In this document: piece after piece, positions 43,145-50,720 of the stretch | How the letters are laid out: each line of letters starts with the position of its first letter | Position numbering within the stretch: the first letter of the stretch is position 1 | Assembly: GCA_900540955.1 (NCBI GenBank) | Contig: UQIF01000007.1 | Location: 16,662-80,661, forward strand | Reading direction: 5' to 3' | DNA: 64,000 nucleotides | DNA from: an uncultured Olsenella sp. | Lineage (GTDB): Bacteria; Actinomycetota; Coriobacteriia; Coriobacteriales; Atopobiaceae | Program-made: the position numbers and the translations under genes | Notes under the pieces: generated by a model | What the model was told of the DNA's origin: nothing | Databases searched by the model: none | Seen by the model: the letters and a program-made list of their open reading frames with translations, nothing else

Positions 43145-43855
43145 CTAGAGCTCGAGGGTGTCCACGCCGGCAGCGGCCATGCGACGGCCGATCTCCTCGA
43201 TGATGGGGATTCCCGCGCTGCAGCCGATGCGCTCGGCGCCGGCACGGACCATGTCGAGGAAGTCGTCGGCGGTGCGGATGCCGCCCGCAGCCTTGACCTT
43301 AACGCGGGAATCGACGTGCTCGCGCATGAGCTTCACGTCCTCGACGGTGGCGCCGCCGGTAGAGAAGCCCGTCGAGGTCTTGACGAAGTCGGGCAGCACC
43401 TCGCTGGCGACCTTGCAAAGGCCGAGCTTCTCATCCTCGGTGAGCAGGCAGTTCTCGAAGATGACCTTGGAGGGAACGCCGGCCTCGCGGCACACCTCGA
43501 CGATCTGTGCCATCTCGTCGCGGATGTAATCCCAGTTGCCGGCCTTAACCTCGGTGAGGTTGACGACGTAATCGATCTCGTTCGCGCCGTTGGCCAGGGC
43601 GTCCTTGGTCTCGAAGACCTTGGTGGCGATGGTGGTCTGACCCAGAGGGAAGCCGATCGCGGCGCCCGTGTCGATATCGGTGCCCGCGAGCAGCTCGGAG
43701 CAGAGCTTGGACTGGACGGAGTTGATGGCGACCATCTTGAAGTGGTAGCGCTTGGCCTCGTCACAGAGCTTCTCCATGTCGGCTCGGGTGGCGTCGGGGT
43801 GAAGGTTCGTGTGGTCGACCAGGCGAGCAAGATCATCGAGGGTGTAGGACTTCAT
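43145..43855 (-). CDS. deoC: deoxyribose-phosphate aldolase
   Basis: A 236-residue class I aldolase that splits 2-deoxyribose 5-phosphate into glyceraldehyde 3-phosphate and acetaldehyde. The Schiff-base Lys is in FVKTSTGFSTGGAT and the second active-site Lys is in VKAAGGIRT. The N terminus is LARLVDHTNLHPDATRADM. It heads the leftward operon. The start has AAAGGAG. The shared region 43856-44036 contains a palindromic operator candidate. Confidence 0.96.
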   Translation of the reverse strand: MKSYTLDDLARLVDHTNLHPDATRADMEKLCDEAKRYHFKMVAINSVQSKLCSELLAGTDIDTGAAIGFPLGQTTIATKVFETKDALANGANEIDYVVNLTEVKAGNWDYIRDEMAQIVEVCREAGVPSKVIFENCLLTEDEKLGLCKVASEVLPDFVKTSTGFSTGGATVEDVKLMREHVDSRVKVKAAGGIRTADDFLDMVRAGAERIGCSAGIPIIEEIGRRMAAAGVDTLEL

Positions 43856-43905
43856 TGCTGGCTCCTTTCGGTGGATTCAGGACAACTGCAATCTAGCATA
43901 TGTAC

Positions 43906-43925
43906 GGTCCTATTGCTATAGAACC
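43906..43925. promoter_or_regulatory. palindromic operator candidate in the deoC/PTS divergent region
   Basis: GGTCCTATTGCTATAGAACC is symmetric at 8 of 10 paired positions. It lies between divergent transcripts of sugar genes and could bind the GntR regulator encoded at 46890. Confidence 0.4.
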
Positions 43926-43985
43926 GCCAAAATATCCGTTTAGGGCTGTTTTAATACCGCTCAGCGTCTTCATATGTTTCTTTGA

Positions 43986-44013
43986 TTGACGTTTATGTCT
44001 GCTCTAATACAAT
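43986..44013 (+). promoter_or_regulatory. promoter of the mannose-family PTS operon
   Basis: TTGACG (43986-43991), a 16-bp spacer and TACAAT (44008-44013), 24 nt before the start codon. The region is unusually AT-rich for this genome. Confidence 0.65.
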
Positions 44014-44036
44014 GAATTCGTCGAAAGGAGCACCCA

Positions 44037-45011
44037 ATGAACCTGATACTTGCCTCACACGGAACGCTCTGCGAAGGGCTCGCAGACGCCTTCCACATGC
44101 TCGCTTCCAGCGAAATCCCCATTACAACCGTTAGTTTGAACGACACGGGGATCGACGACTTCCGCAGGCGCCTCGTCGCCGAGGTCGAGAAGAGCAAAGG
44201 TACGGCCAAGACTCTTATTTTGACTGACCTATACGGCGGAACCCCCTTTAACGAGTCCTTCGCGCTGTATCTCGCAGACCCGGAGAACCTCAGGGTCGTC
44301 GCAGGCGTCAACTTCCCCATGCTGATTGAAGCTGGAATGGCCGCCCCGGACACCGACGACCTCGACGAGATCGTCTCGATCGCGGTTCAGGCGGGGACCG
44401 CCGGCGTCGTCGCGGCAAGCGCAGAGCCGGACAAGAAGGACGCCCCCGGCAGCCCCAAGCAAGCAGAACCGCATGCGAATTCAGTGCCTCAACGAAGCGC
44501 AGAGAAAGGAGCAGGTATGTCGATTGTTCTAGCCAGAGTCGACGACCGTGTTATTCACGGCCAAACGACCACCAGGTGGATGGCGGTGAAACCCGCCGAT
44601 GCGATCCTCGTAATCAGCGATAAGGTCGCCGCCGACGAACTCAGGTGCAAGGTCCTCAAGGCCGCCGCGGGCAAGTACAAGCTCGGGATCTACACGGTTG
44701 CCCAGGGCGTCGAGGCCCTCGCCAAGGCCAACGCCTCCGCAAAGAAGTTCTTCGTCATCTCCGACTCGGTCAAGGCCTTCGACGAGCTCAAGCGCGCGGG
44801 CGCCGACTTCGGAGCGACCCTCAACCTCGGAAACATGAATGCGACCCGCCCCGGCACCAAGGACCTCGGCAGGACCGTGCTTCTTAACGACGAGGACCTC
44901 GCCGCGCTCGATTCGCTCGAGTCTGCGGGCGTCGACCTCCAGTTCCAGCTCCTCCCGGATGACAACATCCGCACCTGGCACGACATGAGGGCGAAGTACC
45001 TGGCGCTCTAG
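44037..45011 (+). CDS. mannose-family PTS EIIAB component
   Basis: A 324-residue fusion. The EIIA domain (about 1-125) has phospho-His8 in LILASHG and the TDLYGGTPFNE motif. A linker of about 32 residues rich in Ala, Pro and charged residues follows. The EIIB domain (161-324) has phospho-His174 in ARVDDRVIHGQT. A strong ribosome site, AAAGGAG, precedes the ATG of residue 161 (44517), so EIIB might also be made alone. It passes phosphate from HPr to the incoming sugar. First gene of the operon EIIAB-EIIC-EIID-GntR. The start follows CGAAAGGAG. Confidence 0.93.
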   Translation: MNLILASHGTLCEGLADAFHMLASSEIPITTVSLNDTGIDDFRRRLVAEVEKSKGTAKTLILTDLYGGTPFNESFALYLADPENLRVVAGVNFPMLIEAGMAAPDTDDLDEIVSIAVQAGTAGVVAASAEPDKKDAPGSPKQAEPHANSVPQRSAEKGAGMSIVLARVDDRVIHGQTTTRWMAVKPADAILVISDKVAADELRCKVLKAAAGKYKLGIYTVAQGVEALAKANASAKKFFVISDSVKAFDELKRAGADFGATLNLGNMNATRPGTKDLGRTVLLNDEDLAALDSLESAGVDLQFQLLPDDNIRTWHDMRAKYLAL

Positions 45012-45043
45012 GGCTCCGCCACGTCACAAAGAAAGGAACGGAT

Positions 45044-45877
45044 ATGAACCTCTCACTGCTTTTCCCGGCCATCATGTGCGGCGTGTTCTGCTACCTGGGC
45101 GCCATCGAGAGCTGCTGCCTCATGGGCATGACCGGCGGTTACTACATCATGGGCCGCCCGCTCGTGGCAGGCCTCCTGTGCGGCCTCGTCTTCGGCGACG
45201 TGACCGCCGGCGTCCTGTGCGGCGTCGCGGTCCAGGCGGTCTTTATCGCCAACCTCTCCACGGGCGGCGCCACCAACTCCGAGATCACCTATGCGTCCTA
45301 CGGCGGCATCGGCCTGGCCCTGGCAACCACCAAGGACCCCGCCATCGCCGTCACCCTCTCGGTCCTCATGGGCCAGACGCTCGGCCTGATCTTCTACAAC
45401 ACCCGCATGGCCCTCTACTCGTTCTTCAACAACGGCGCCCAGAAGGCCGCCGAGAACAACGACGACCACGGCATCACCCTGTGGCACATCGTCTATCCCC
45501 AGATCTGCACCTTCTTTATCCGCGCGGTCCCCGTGTTCCTCGTCGTCTTCTTTGGCCAGGGCGTCGTCGACACGCTCCTGAGCAGCGTCCCCGAGATCGT
45601 CACGCACATCATCTCGGTCCTCGGCGGAGTCCTTCCCGCCCTCGGCATCGGCATGCTGATGAACATCGTCATCAAGGACAAGCTCCAGCTGATCTTCTTC
45701 CTCGCCGGCTTCGTCCTTCTTTCCTTCGCCGGCCTGTCCATGATCGCGATCGTCTTTATCGCCGCGCTCGTCGCGTACCTCGTGTTCCTCTCCAACGGCA
45801 AGTCAACCTCCGCCGCGACTGCGGCCGAGGCCGCCAGCCCCGCCAACGCGGTCTACGAAGACAACGACCTGTTTTAA
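45044..45877 (+). CDS. mannose-family PTS EIIC component
   Basis: A 277-residue integral membrane protein of the EII-Sor/mannose EIIC family. The N-terminal part shows GAIESCCLMGMTGGYYIMGRPLVAGLLCGLVFGD and IANLSTGGATNSEITYASYGGIGLA. About eight membrane segments follow. With EIID it forms the sugar channel. The AAAGGA site lies 10 bp upstream. It ends with a charged Asn/Asp-rich tail after an Ala-rich stretch. Confidence 0.93.
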   Translation: MNLSLLFPAIMCGVFCYLGAIESCCLMGMTGGYYIMGRPLVAGLLCGLVFGDVTAGVLCGVAVQAVFIANLSTGGATNSEITYASYGGIGLALATTKDPAIAVTLSVLMGQTLGLIFYNTRMALYSFFNNGAQKAAENNDDHGITLWHIVYPQICTFFIRAVPVFLVVFFGQGVVDTLLSSVPEIVTHIISVLGGVLPALGIGMLMNIVIKDKLQLIFFLAGFVLLSFAGLSMIAIVFIAALVAYLVFLSNGKSTSAATAAEAASPANAVYEDNDLF

Positions 45878-45898
45878 GAGGAAGAACGGAGACTAACC

Positions 45899-46750
45899 AT
45901 GGATAAGCAGATCACTGCCAACCCCGAGACCGACGCAAACGAGCAGGGGCACCTCAGCAAAAAAGAGCTCAACCAGATCTGGCTGCGCTGGGGCTTCACC
46001 CACCTCGCCTCGATGAGCTACGAGAAGCTCCAGGGCCATGCCTACGCTTGGGCCTACATTCCCTTTGCCAATAAGTACTACAAGGACGACCCCGAGGCCA
46101 AGCGCCGCCTGCTGGTCCGCCACTCGGTCTTCTTCAACACCGAGCCCCAGACCGGCCAGATCATCAACGGCATCGTCACCTCCCTGGAGGAGAACATCGC
46201 CAACGGCGGCGGCGTCTCCGAGGAGATGCCCAACAACATCAAGGCCACGCTCATGGGCCCGCTCGCCGGCATCGGCGACTCCATCATCCAGGGCATCATC
46301 GTCCCGATCCTGCTCTCGATCGGAATGAGCCTCGCCTCCGGCGGCAGCGTCATCGGCCCCCTGTTCTATATGATCGCCTACGCCATTGCCGGCACCGCGA
46401 TCTCCTACATCAGCTACCACACCGGCTACAAGCTCGGCGTGGGCGCCATCGACGTGATCGTCGGCGAGAACGCGAGACGCATCACCGACGCGTTCAACAT
46501 CCTGGGCGTCATGGTCATCGGCGCGCTCTCGGCAGGCAACATCGCCCTGACCACCGCGATCAACATCCCGCTCGGCGGCGAGTGGCAGCCGCTCCAGACG
46601 ACGCTCGACGGCGTGTTCCCCGGGATCCTTCCCCTGGCGGCGGTCCTTCTGACCTGGTGGATGCTCGGCAAGAAGCAGTACAGCCCCACCAAGGTCATCG
46701 TGATCCTCACCGTGGCGGTCACGCTGCTGTGCCTCATCGGCGTGTTCTAA
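45899..46750 (+). CDS. mannose-family PTS EIID component
   Basis: A 283-residue EIID. A hydrophilic N terminus precedes LTKKEL-like LSKKELNQIWLRWGF, then SMSYEKLQGHAYAWAYIPFANKYY, a family hallmark. IINGIVTSLEENIANGGGVSEEMPNNIKATLMGPLAGIGDSIIQG follows, with helices after that. It partners with EIIC to move mannose, fructose, sorbose or an amino sugar; the exact sugar is unknown. The hairpin at 46781-46815 ends the transcript before the GntR gene. Confidence 0.94.
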   Translation: MDKQITANPETDANEQGHLSKKELNQIWLRWGFTHLASMSYEKLQGHAYAWAYIPFANKYYKDDPEAKRRLLVRHSVFFNTEPQTGQIINGIVTSLEENIANGGGVSEEMPNNIKATLMGPLAGIGDSIIQGIIVPILLSIGMSLASGGSVIGPLFYMIAYAIAGTAISYISYHTGYKLGVGAIDVIVGENARRITDAFNILGVMVIGALSAGNIALTTAINIPLGGEWQPLQTTLDGVFPGILPLAAVLLTWWMLGKKQYSPTKVIVILTVAVTLLCLIGVF

Positions 46751-46780
46751 TCCGCGCCTGCGGCAAATAGACGTTCCTTC

Positions 46781-46815
46781 GCGGGCGGGACCGCTTTCAC
46801 GGTGGCCCCGCCCGC
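46781..46815 (+). terminator. hairpin after the PTS genes
   Basis: GCGGGCGGG pairs with CCCGCCCGC with an inner ACCG/CGGT. The following T-tract is weak (CCTTCCC), so read-through into the GntR gene is likely. Confidence 0.5.
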
Positions 46816-46889
46816 AGCCTTCCCAAAGCTCATCGCGGCCTCGGCAAGTACAATAAGAGACCGCATCCTCACCCTGAACGGCAGGCACC

Positions 46890-47594
46890 ATGAACCTCTA
46901 CGACAACATCAAAGAAGATATTCTCGACAAGATAAAGAACGGCACGTACCCGATCGGCGAGACGATCCCCTCCGAGCTCGAGCTCGCCGAGTCCTACGGC
47001 GTGAGCCGCGCGACCGTCCGCCAGGCGCTCCAGATCCTTGCCGCGGACGGCTATGTCGAGAAGCGCCGCCGCAGGGGCACCATCGTCACCAAGCCGAAGG
47101 TCGAGCAGTCCTTTACCATGAGCGTCCGCAGCTTCGAGGACGCCATGCGCCTGGAAGGCCGCCTGCCCAAGACAAACGTGATTCTTTTCCGCTCCGAGCT
47201 GGCAAGCCAGGAGGTCGCCGGCCGCCTTGGGCTCAAGGCCAAGGAGAAGGTCTTTAAGCTCGTCCGTCTCCGCTACGTCGACGACCTCCCTAATGTCTTT
47301 GTCGAGAGCTACATCCCGTGCGCGCTCTACCCCGGCCTCGATAAGTTCGACTTCAACAACAAGAGCCTCTACGCCGCGATGGAGGAGTGCGGCGAGCCGG
47401 TGGCCAACGCCCGACGCCGCTTCGAGGCCGTCAAGGCGGAGGGCGCGACCGTGGCCCTTCTTGACGTTGAGGACGGCGACCCCCTGATCCTCTTCCACAC
47501 CATCGGCTACGACGCCCAGGGGCGCGCCGTCGAGTACTCCATCGCAAGGTATCGCGGCGCCAGCAACTCCTTCGAGATCTACGTCACACGCTAG
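46890..47594 (+). CDS. GntR/HutC-family regulator with UTRA domain
   Basis: A 234-residue regulator. The winged helix (1-70) has IPSELELAESYGVSRATVRQALQILAADGYVEKRRRRGT. The UTRA effector domain (about 95-230) follows, with words such as RLRYVDDLPNVFVESYIPCALYPGL. UTRA domains bind sugars or sugar phosphates. Directly downstream of the mannose-family PTS, it probably represses that operon, perhaps at the palindrome 43906-43925. TACAAT at 46850-46855 could be its own -10. Confidence 0.9.
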   Translation: MNLYDNIKEDILDKIKNGTYPIGETIPSELELAESYGVSRATVRQALQILAADGYVEKRRRRGTIVTKPKVEQSFTMSVRSFEDAMRLEGRLPKTNVILFRSELASQEVAGRLGLKAKEKVFKLVRLRYVDDLPNVFVESYIPCALYPGLDKFDFNNKSLYAAMEECGEPVANARRRFEAVKAEGATVALLDVEDGDPLILFHTIGYDAQGRAVEYSIARYRGASNSFEIYVTR

Positions 47595-47615
47595 CTGAGC
47601 TGGGATGCTGTTTTG

Positions 47616-47645
47616 TATGTTACTATCTTATATGTTAGTAACATA
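47616..47645. promoter_or_regulatory. AT-rich palindrome before the DUF234 ATPase
   Basis: TATGTTACTA and TAGTAACATA form a perfect 10-bp inverted repeat over 10 nt, with a further GTTAGCAAC nearby. The strong AT bias stands out in this genome and may hold promoter and operator. Confidence 0.5.
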
Positions 47646-47690
47646 CGTGTTAGCAACTTATAAAGCAGCATCGCGAAGTCAGGAGACGGC

Positions 47691-49091
47691 ATGTTCGTTG
47701 GACGCGATAACGAGCTCGAAGCCCTCGAAGAGCTCTACGCATCGGACACGTTCCAGTTCCCAGTGGTCTACGGCCGCCGGCGCGTGGGCAAAACGAGTCT
47801 TCTTCGGCGCTTCACCGAAGGCAAGGAGAACGTCGTCTTTTTCACGGCGCAAGAAGCAACAATTGCGGAGAACTTGGTGCTCTTGAGCAGGGAGATCTCA
47901 AAAGAGCAGGGCTCTCTCCTCCCCGAGGGGTTTCCCGTATACCAGTCTCTTTACCAGGCATTCGAGGAAGTCTTTCGTCGTGCCGCAAGCAAGCGCCTGA
48001 TTTTTGTCATCGACGAATACCCGTACCTTGCGAAAAGCGATACCAGCGCCTCTTCCGCACTCCAAACGCTCATCGACAACAACCAAGCTTCTAGCAAGTT
48101 GTTGCTAGTCCTCTGCGGCTCCTCGCTGAGCTTCATGGAACACCAAGTTCTCGGAAGGCAAAGCCCGCTGTACGGCCGTCGAACCGCACAGTTGCGCATC
48201 GACCCATTCACGGCTTTTGACGCCGCGAAAATGCTGCCCGAGGCATCCCCACAAAGGGTAATCGAGCTGTACTCGATCGCGGGCGGCGTTCCCTTATACC
48301 TCAGCCAGCTCGACGGTTCGAAGTCGACCGAATGGAATATTGCCCAGAAGGTCTTTCGCCAGGATTCGATTCTCTATGAGGAGCCGAGGGCTTATTTGCA
48401 TCAAGAAACGCGCAGCCCGGCTGCCTATAACTCGATAATCGCCGCGATCGCAAACGGTCGCGTGCGCCCCTCCGAGATCTCCGACGCAACAAGCATCCCC
48501 AGCTCCGCCGTCAGCCGCTATCTTGAGTCGCTCATAGAGCTGAAAATCATCGAGCGGTGCATGCCGATGGTACTGGGCAACAAAAAGCAGGTCGTGTACC
48601 GCATCAGCGACAACCTATTCCGATTCTGGTTCCGCTTTGTGCCCCGCTACGCCGGCACCATCGAGGCTGGGATGGGGGCAGCGGTCGCCAAACGAATCAT
48701 GCCCGACGACTTCCCGACATTCGTCGGTCCAGCCTTCGAAACGGTATGTCGCCAATGGCTCATGAAAGAAGCTACCGAAGGGAGGCTCGATCTTCTTCCC
48801 AGGGGAATCGGCTCATGGTGGGGCACCGATCCCCGAACGCGGAGTCAAGAGGAGATCGACATCGTCCTGGAGGGATCCGACGGTGAGCTCGTCTTCGGGG
48901 AGTGCAAGTGGAAAGGCCGCCCCGTCGACGTCGACGTGCTCGACAAGCTGTTGGAAAGAAGCTCCCTGCTCAGCGGCTCGCCCCGCTCCTTCCTTCTCTT
49001 CTCCAAATCGGGCTTTACGAAGAGCTGCGTTGAGACGGCGCGGGGCCGGGACGACGTTCGCCTCGTAACGCCCGAGGAAATGTTTGCCTAA
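47691..49091 (+). CDS. AAA-type ATPase with DUF234 nuclease-like domain
   Basis: A 466-residue protein. Walker A YGRRRVGKTSLLRRF (residues 22-36), Walker B IFVIDEYPYL, a sensor-like LCGSSLSFME and an arginine-rich stretch. A winged helix follows (about 260-300). The C-terminal DUF234 domain carries a PD-(D/E)XK-like core, EEIDIVLEG...VFGECKWKG (Asp, Glu and Lys). The family is common in archaea and gut bacteria as single, mobile-looking genes of unknown role. GC content is visibly lower than in its neighbours and the upstream sequence is AT-rich, suggesting transfer. ATG 47691 has AGGAGA. Confidence 0.88.
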   Translation: MFVGRDNELEALEELYASDTFQFPVVYGRRRVGKTSLLRRFTEGKENVVFFTAQEATIAENLVLLSREISKEQGSLLPEGFPVYQSLYQAFEEVFRRAASKRLIFVIDEYPYLAKSDTSASSALQTLIDNNQASSKLLLVLCGSSLSFMEHQVLGRQSPLYGRRTAQLRIDPFTAFDAAKMLPEASPQRVIELYSIAGGVPLYLSQLDGSKSTEWNIAQKVFRQDSILYEEPRAYLHQETRSPAAYNSIIAAIANGRVRPSEISDATSIPSSAVSRYLESLIELKIIERCMPMVLGNKKQVVYRISDNLFRFWFRFVPRYAGTIEAGMGAAVAKRIMPDDFPTFVGPAFETVCRQWLMKEATEGRLDLLPRGIGSWWGTDPRTRSQEEIDIVLEGSDGELVFGECKWKGRPVDVDVLDKLLERSSLLSGSPRSFLLFSKSGFTKSCVETARGRDDVRLVTPEEMFA

Positions 49092-49158
49092 AAATCCGCC
49101 GCCGCCGACTGGTTCCAATCCGCTGACACCAGTTCACAAAGCGTTAACGAAAAAAGGG

Positions 49159-49188
49159 TTGCGCGGCGGCGATGCAGCGGAGTAAAGT
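49159..49188 (+). promoter_or_regulatory. candidate promoter of the Trp leader and ECF operon
   Basis: TTGCGC (49159-49164), an 18-bp spacer and TAAAGT (49183-49188), about 42 nt before the leader peptide's ATG. Both boxes are imperfect. Confidence 0.45.
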
Positions 49189-49236
49189 GTGCGCCAAGCG
49201 CAAGAGACAACGACGACCGCAGAGAGGAGCGCCCAG

Positions 49237-49299
49237 ATGTCCAACTTCATGAACAACAACTGGTGGTGGTGCAACTCGAACTCGGTCGGTCGATCGTGA
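49237..49299 (+). CDS. tryptophan leader peptide (attenuator)
   Basis: A 20-codon frame with a good ribosome site (GAGAGGAG) encodes MSNFMNNNWWWCNSNSVGRS. Three consecutive TGG codons lie at 49261-49269. Such a Trp run is very rare by chance and is the classic control region of ribosome-mediated attenuation. A terminator follows 32 nt after its stop, and the transporter genes behind it carry S-component-like proteins. Low tryptophan would stall the ribosome on the Trp codons and allow an antiterminator. No similarity to the E. coli trpL peptide is seen beyond the Trp codons. Confidence 0.85.
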   Translation: MSNFMNNNWWWCNSNSVGRS

Positions 49300-49362
49300 G
49301 TCTTGTCGCGCCATAATTACGCGAATGGAAGGGCTCCCGGTTTGACCGGGGGCCTTTTTTTT
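49298..49362 (+). terminator. attenuator terminator with competing antiterminator
   Basis: The terminator is GGCTCCCGGT (49332-49341) with ACCGGGGGCC (49345-49354), then eight T. An alternative pairing is GAGTCTT (49298-49304) with AAGGGCTC (49329-49336), enclosing TCGCG/CGCGA (49306-49310/49320-49324). It would occupy the left arm of the terminator, so the two are mutually exclusive. ACTC words beside the Trp codons could capture GAGT when the ribosome does not stall. Confidence 0.8.
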
Positions 49363-49408
49363 GTTCGCAAAATCCCAGGCACACGCCACCAAGCAAAGGA
49401 GAAACACC

Positions 49409-49987
49409 ATGTCCCAGCAGAACACCAGCACCGCCAACGCCCAGCAGGCCCGCACCGTTGCCGCCGTCGACCACGGCAAGCTCGACCTCAAGGCGCTCAC
49501 CCTCTACGCGATTCTTTTGGCCGCCGGCTTCGTCCTCAACCTGACCGTCTCGAAGTTCTTCAGCGGCCTCACCGGCGGCTTTCTTTCGCCCGAGTTCATC
49601 ATCGCAGCCTTCTGTCTCGAGATACTCATCATTAAGCCCAACATCGGCCAAGCCGCCGTCATCGGCCTGCTCGCCGGCGTGGTGATCCAGATCACCGCCT
49701 CCGTCAAGGGCCCCGACCTCATCGCCGAGCCCATCGCCGCCGTCGTCATGGCCCTCCTCGTCTCCGCGCTTTCCGACTCCAAGGCCAAGGGCCTGCTCCC
49801 GCTCGTCGGTACCTTCATCGTCACCTTCATCTCCGGCATCATCTACGCCGTGATCTTCTCGTTCCTGATCATGAAGAACCCCGCCTTCGTGGGCGTCATG
49901 GCCCCCGTGGTCGCCGCCACCGGCGTCGCCAACGCGATCATCGTCGCCGCGCTGCACCTCCCCATCAAGAAAGCCCTGAAGCTCTAA
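49409..49987 (+). CDS. ECF transporter S component, probably tryptophan (TrpP-like), copy 1
   Basis: A 192-residue membrane protein with about five or six helices after a 30-residue hydrophilic N terminus. Helix 1 is LYAILLAAGFVLNLTVSKFF, matching the small-residue face by which S components contact EcfT. It is encoded with ECF ATPases and EcfT and is preceded by a Trp-codon attenuator, so tryptophan is the most likely substrate. TrpP-type S components have been predicted in Gram-positive bacteria. ATG 49409 follows AAAGGAG. It is paralogous to the next gene, sharing ILLAAGF-LN and the general layout. Confidence 0.72.
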   Translation: MSQQNTSTANAQQARTVAAVDHGKLDLKALTLYAILLAAGFVLNLTVSKFFSGLTGGFLSPEFIIAAFCLEILIIKPNIGQAAVIGLLAGVVIQITASVKGPDLIAEPIAAVVMALLVSALSDSKAKGLLPLVGTFIVTFISGIIYAVIFSFLIMKNPAFVGVMAPVVAATGVANAIIVAALHLPIKKALKL

Positions 49988-50101
49988 GGCCTGCCCCGAG
50001 CAACGCGCCCGCACCGCACCTGCCCCTTCGACGACCCTGCCCACGACAACTCGCAAAAATCTCGCGCCGAGCGCGCGCTTCTTCCTCGAAAGGAACCCAC
50101 C

Positions 50102-50650
50102 ATGTCTCAGCAGGCCCGCACCGTCACCGCCACCGCCAAGCAGGGCGGCATCCTCGACGTCAAGTCCCTCGTTCTTCTTGCCATCCTCCTGGCGGCCGGC
50201 TTCATCCTCAACATGACCCTCGGCAACGCGCTGGCCATCGTCGGCATCAAGCCGCAGTTCATCATCGCCGCCTACGCGCTGGCCATCCTGCTCACCGACG
50301 CCGGCCTTGTCCAGGCGGCCGTCTTCGGCGTCATCTCCGCCTGCGTGATCCAGCTCACCACCTCGATCCCCGGCCTCAACTTCGCGACCGAGCTCGCCGG
50401 CGCGCTCGTCATGGCCACCCTCATCAAGGCCAACATCAACGTCGGCGGCAAGAACGCCACCCCGCTCGTCGCGGCCTTCCTGACCACGCTCGTCTCGGGC
50501 GCCCTGTTCGCCGTCTGCGGCACGCTGATCATGGGCGCGGCCCTGCCCACCGTCGTCGTCAAGGTCCCGCTGGTCCTGGGTACCGCCGTCTTCAACGCCA
50601 TCGTCGTGCAGGCGCTCTTCTTCCCGCTGGAGAAGGTCCTCAACAAGTAG
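50102..50650 (+). CDS. ECF transporter S component, copy 2
   Basis: A 182-residue paralog of the preceding gene. It starts with MSQQARTVTATAKQGGILDVKSLVLLAILLAAGFILNMTLGN, and both proteins begin MSQQ. About six membrane helices, again with an Ala/Gly-rich helix 1. ATG 50102 is preceded by GAAAGGAA. The 114-bp gap after copy 1 has no clear hairpin. A terminator-like hairpin lies between this gene and the ATPase gene (50671-50699). Two S components next to one energising module may differ in affinity or bind related indoles or aromatic amino acids. Confidence 0.7.
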   Translation: MSQQARTVTATAKQGGILDVKSLVLLAILLAAGFILNMTLGNALAIVGIKPQFIIAAYALAILLTDAGLVQAAVFGVISACVIQLTTSIPGLNFATELAGALVMATLIKANINVGGKNATPLVAAFLTTLVSGALFAVCGTLIMGAALPTVVVKVPLVLGTAVFNAIVVQALFFPLEKVLNK

Positions 50651-50670
50651 GTTCTTGGTACCATGTAACG

Positions 50671-50699
50671 CGCCGGCCCACGGGTCGGCGCTTCTTTTT
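50671..50699 (+). terminator. intercistronic hairpin between S component and ATPase genes
   Basis: CGCCGGCCCACGGGTCGGCG folds on itself and is followed by CTTCTTTTT. It may lower expression of the energising module relative to the S components. Confidence 0.65.
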
Positions 50700-50720
50700 G
50701 CACATAGAGAAAGGCTCCGC

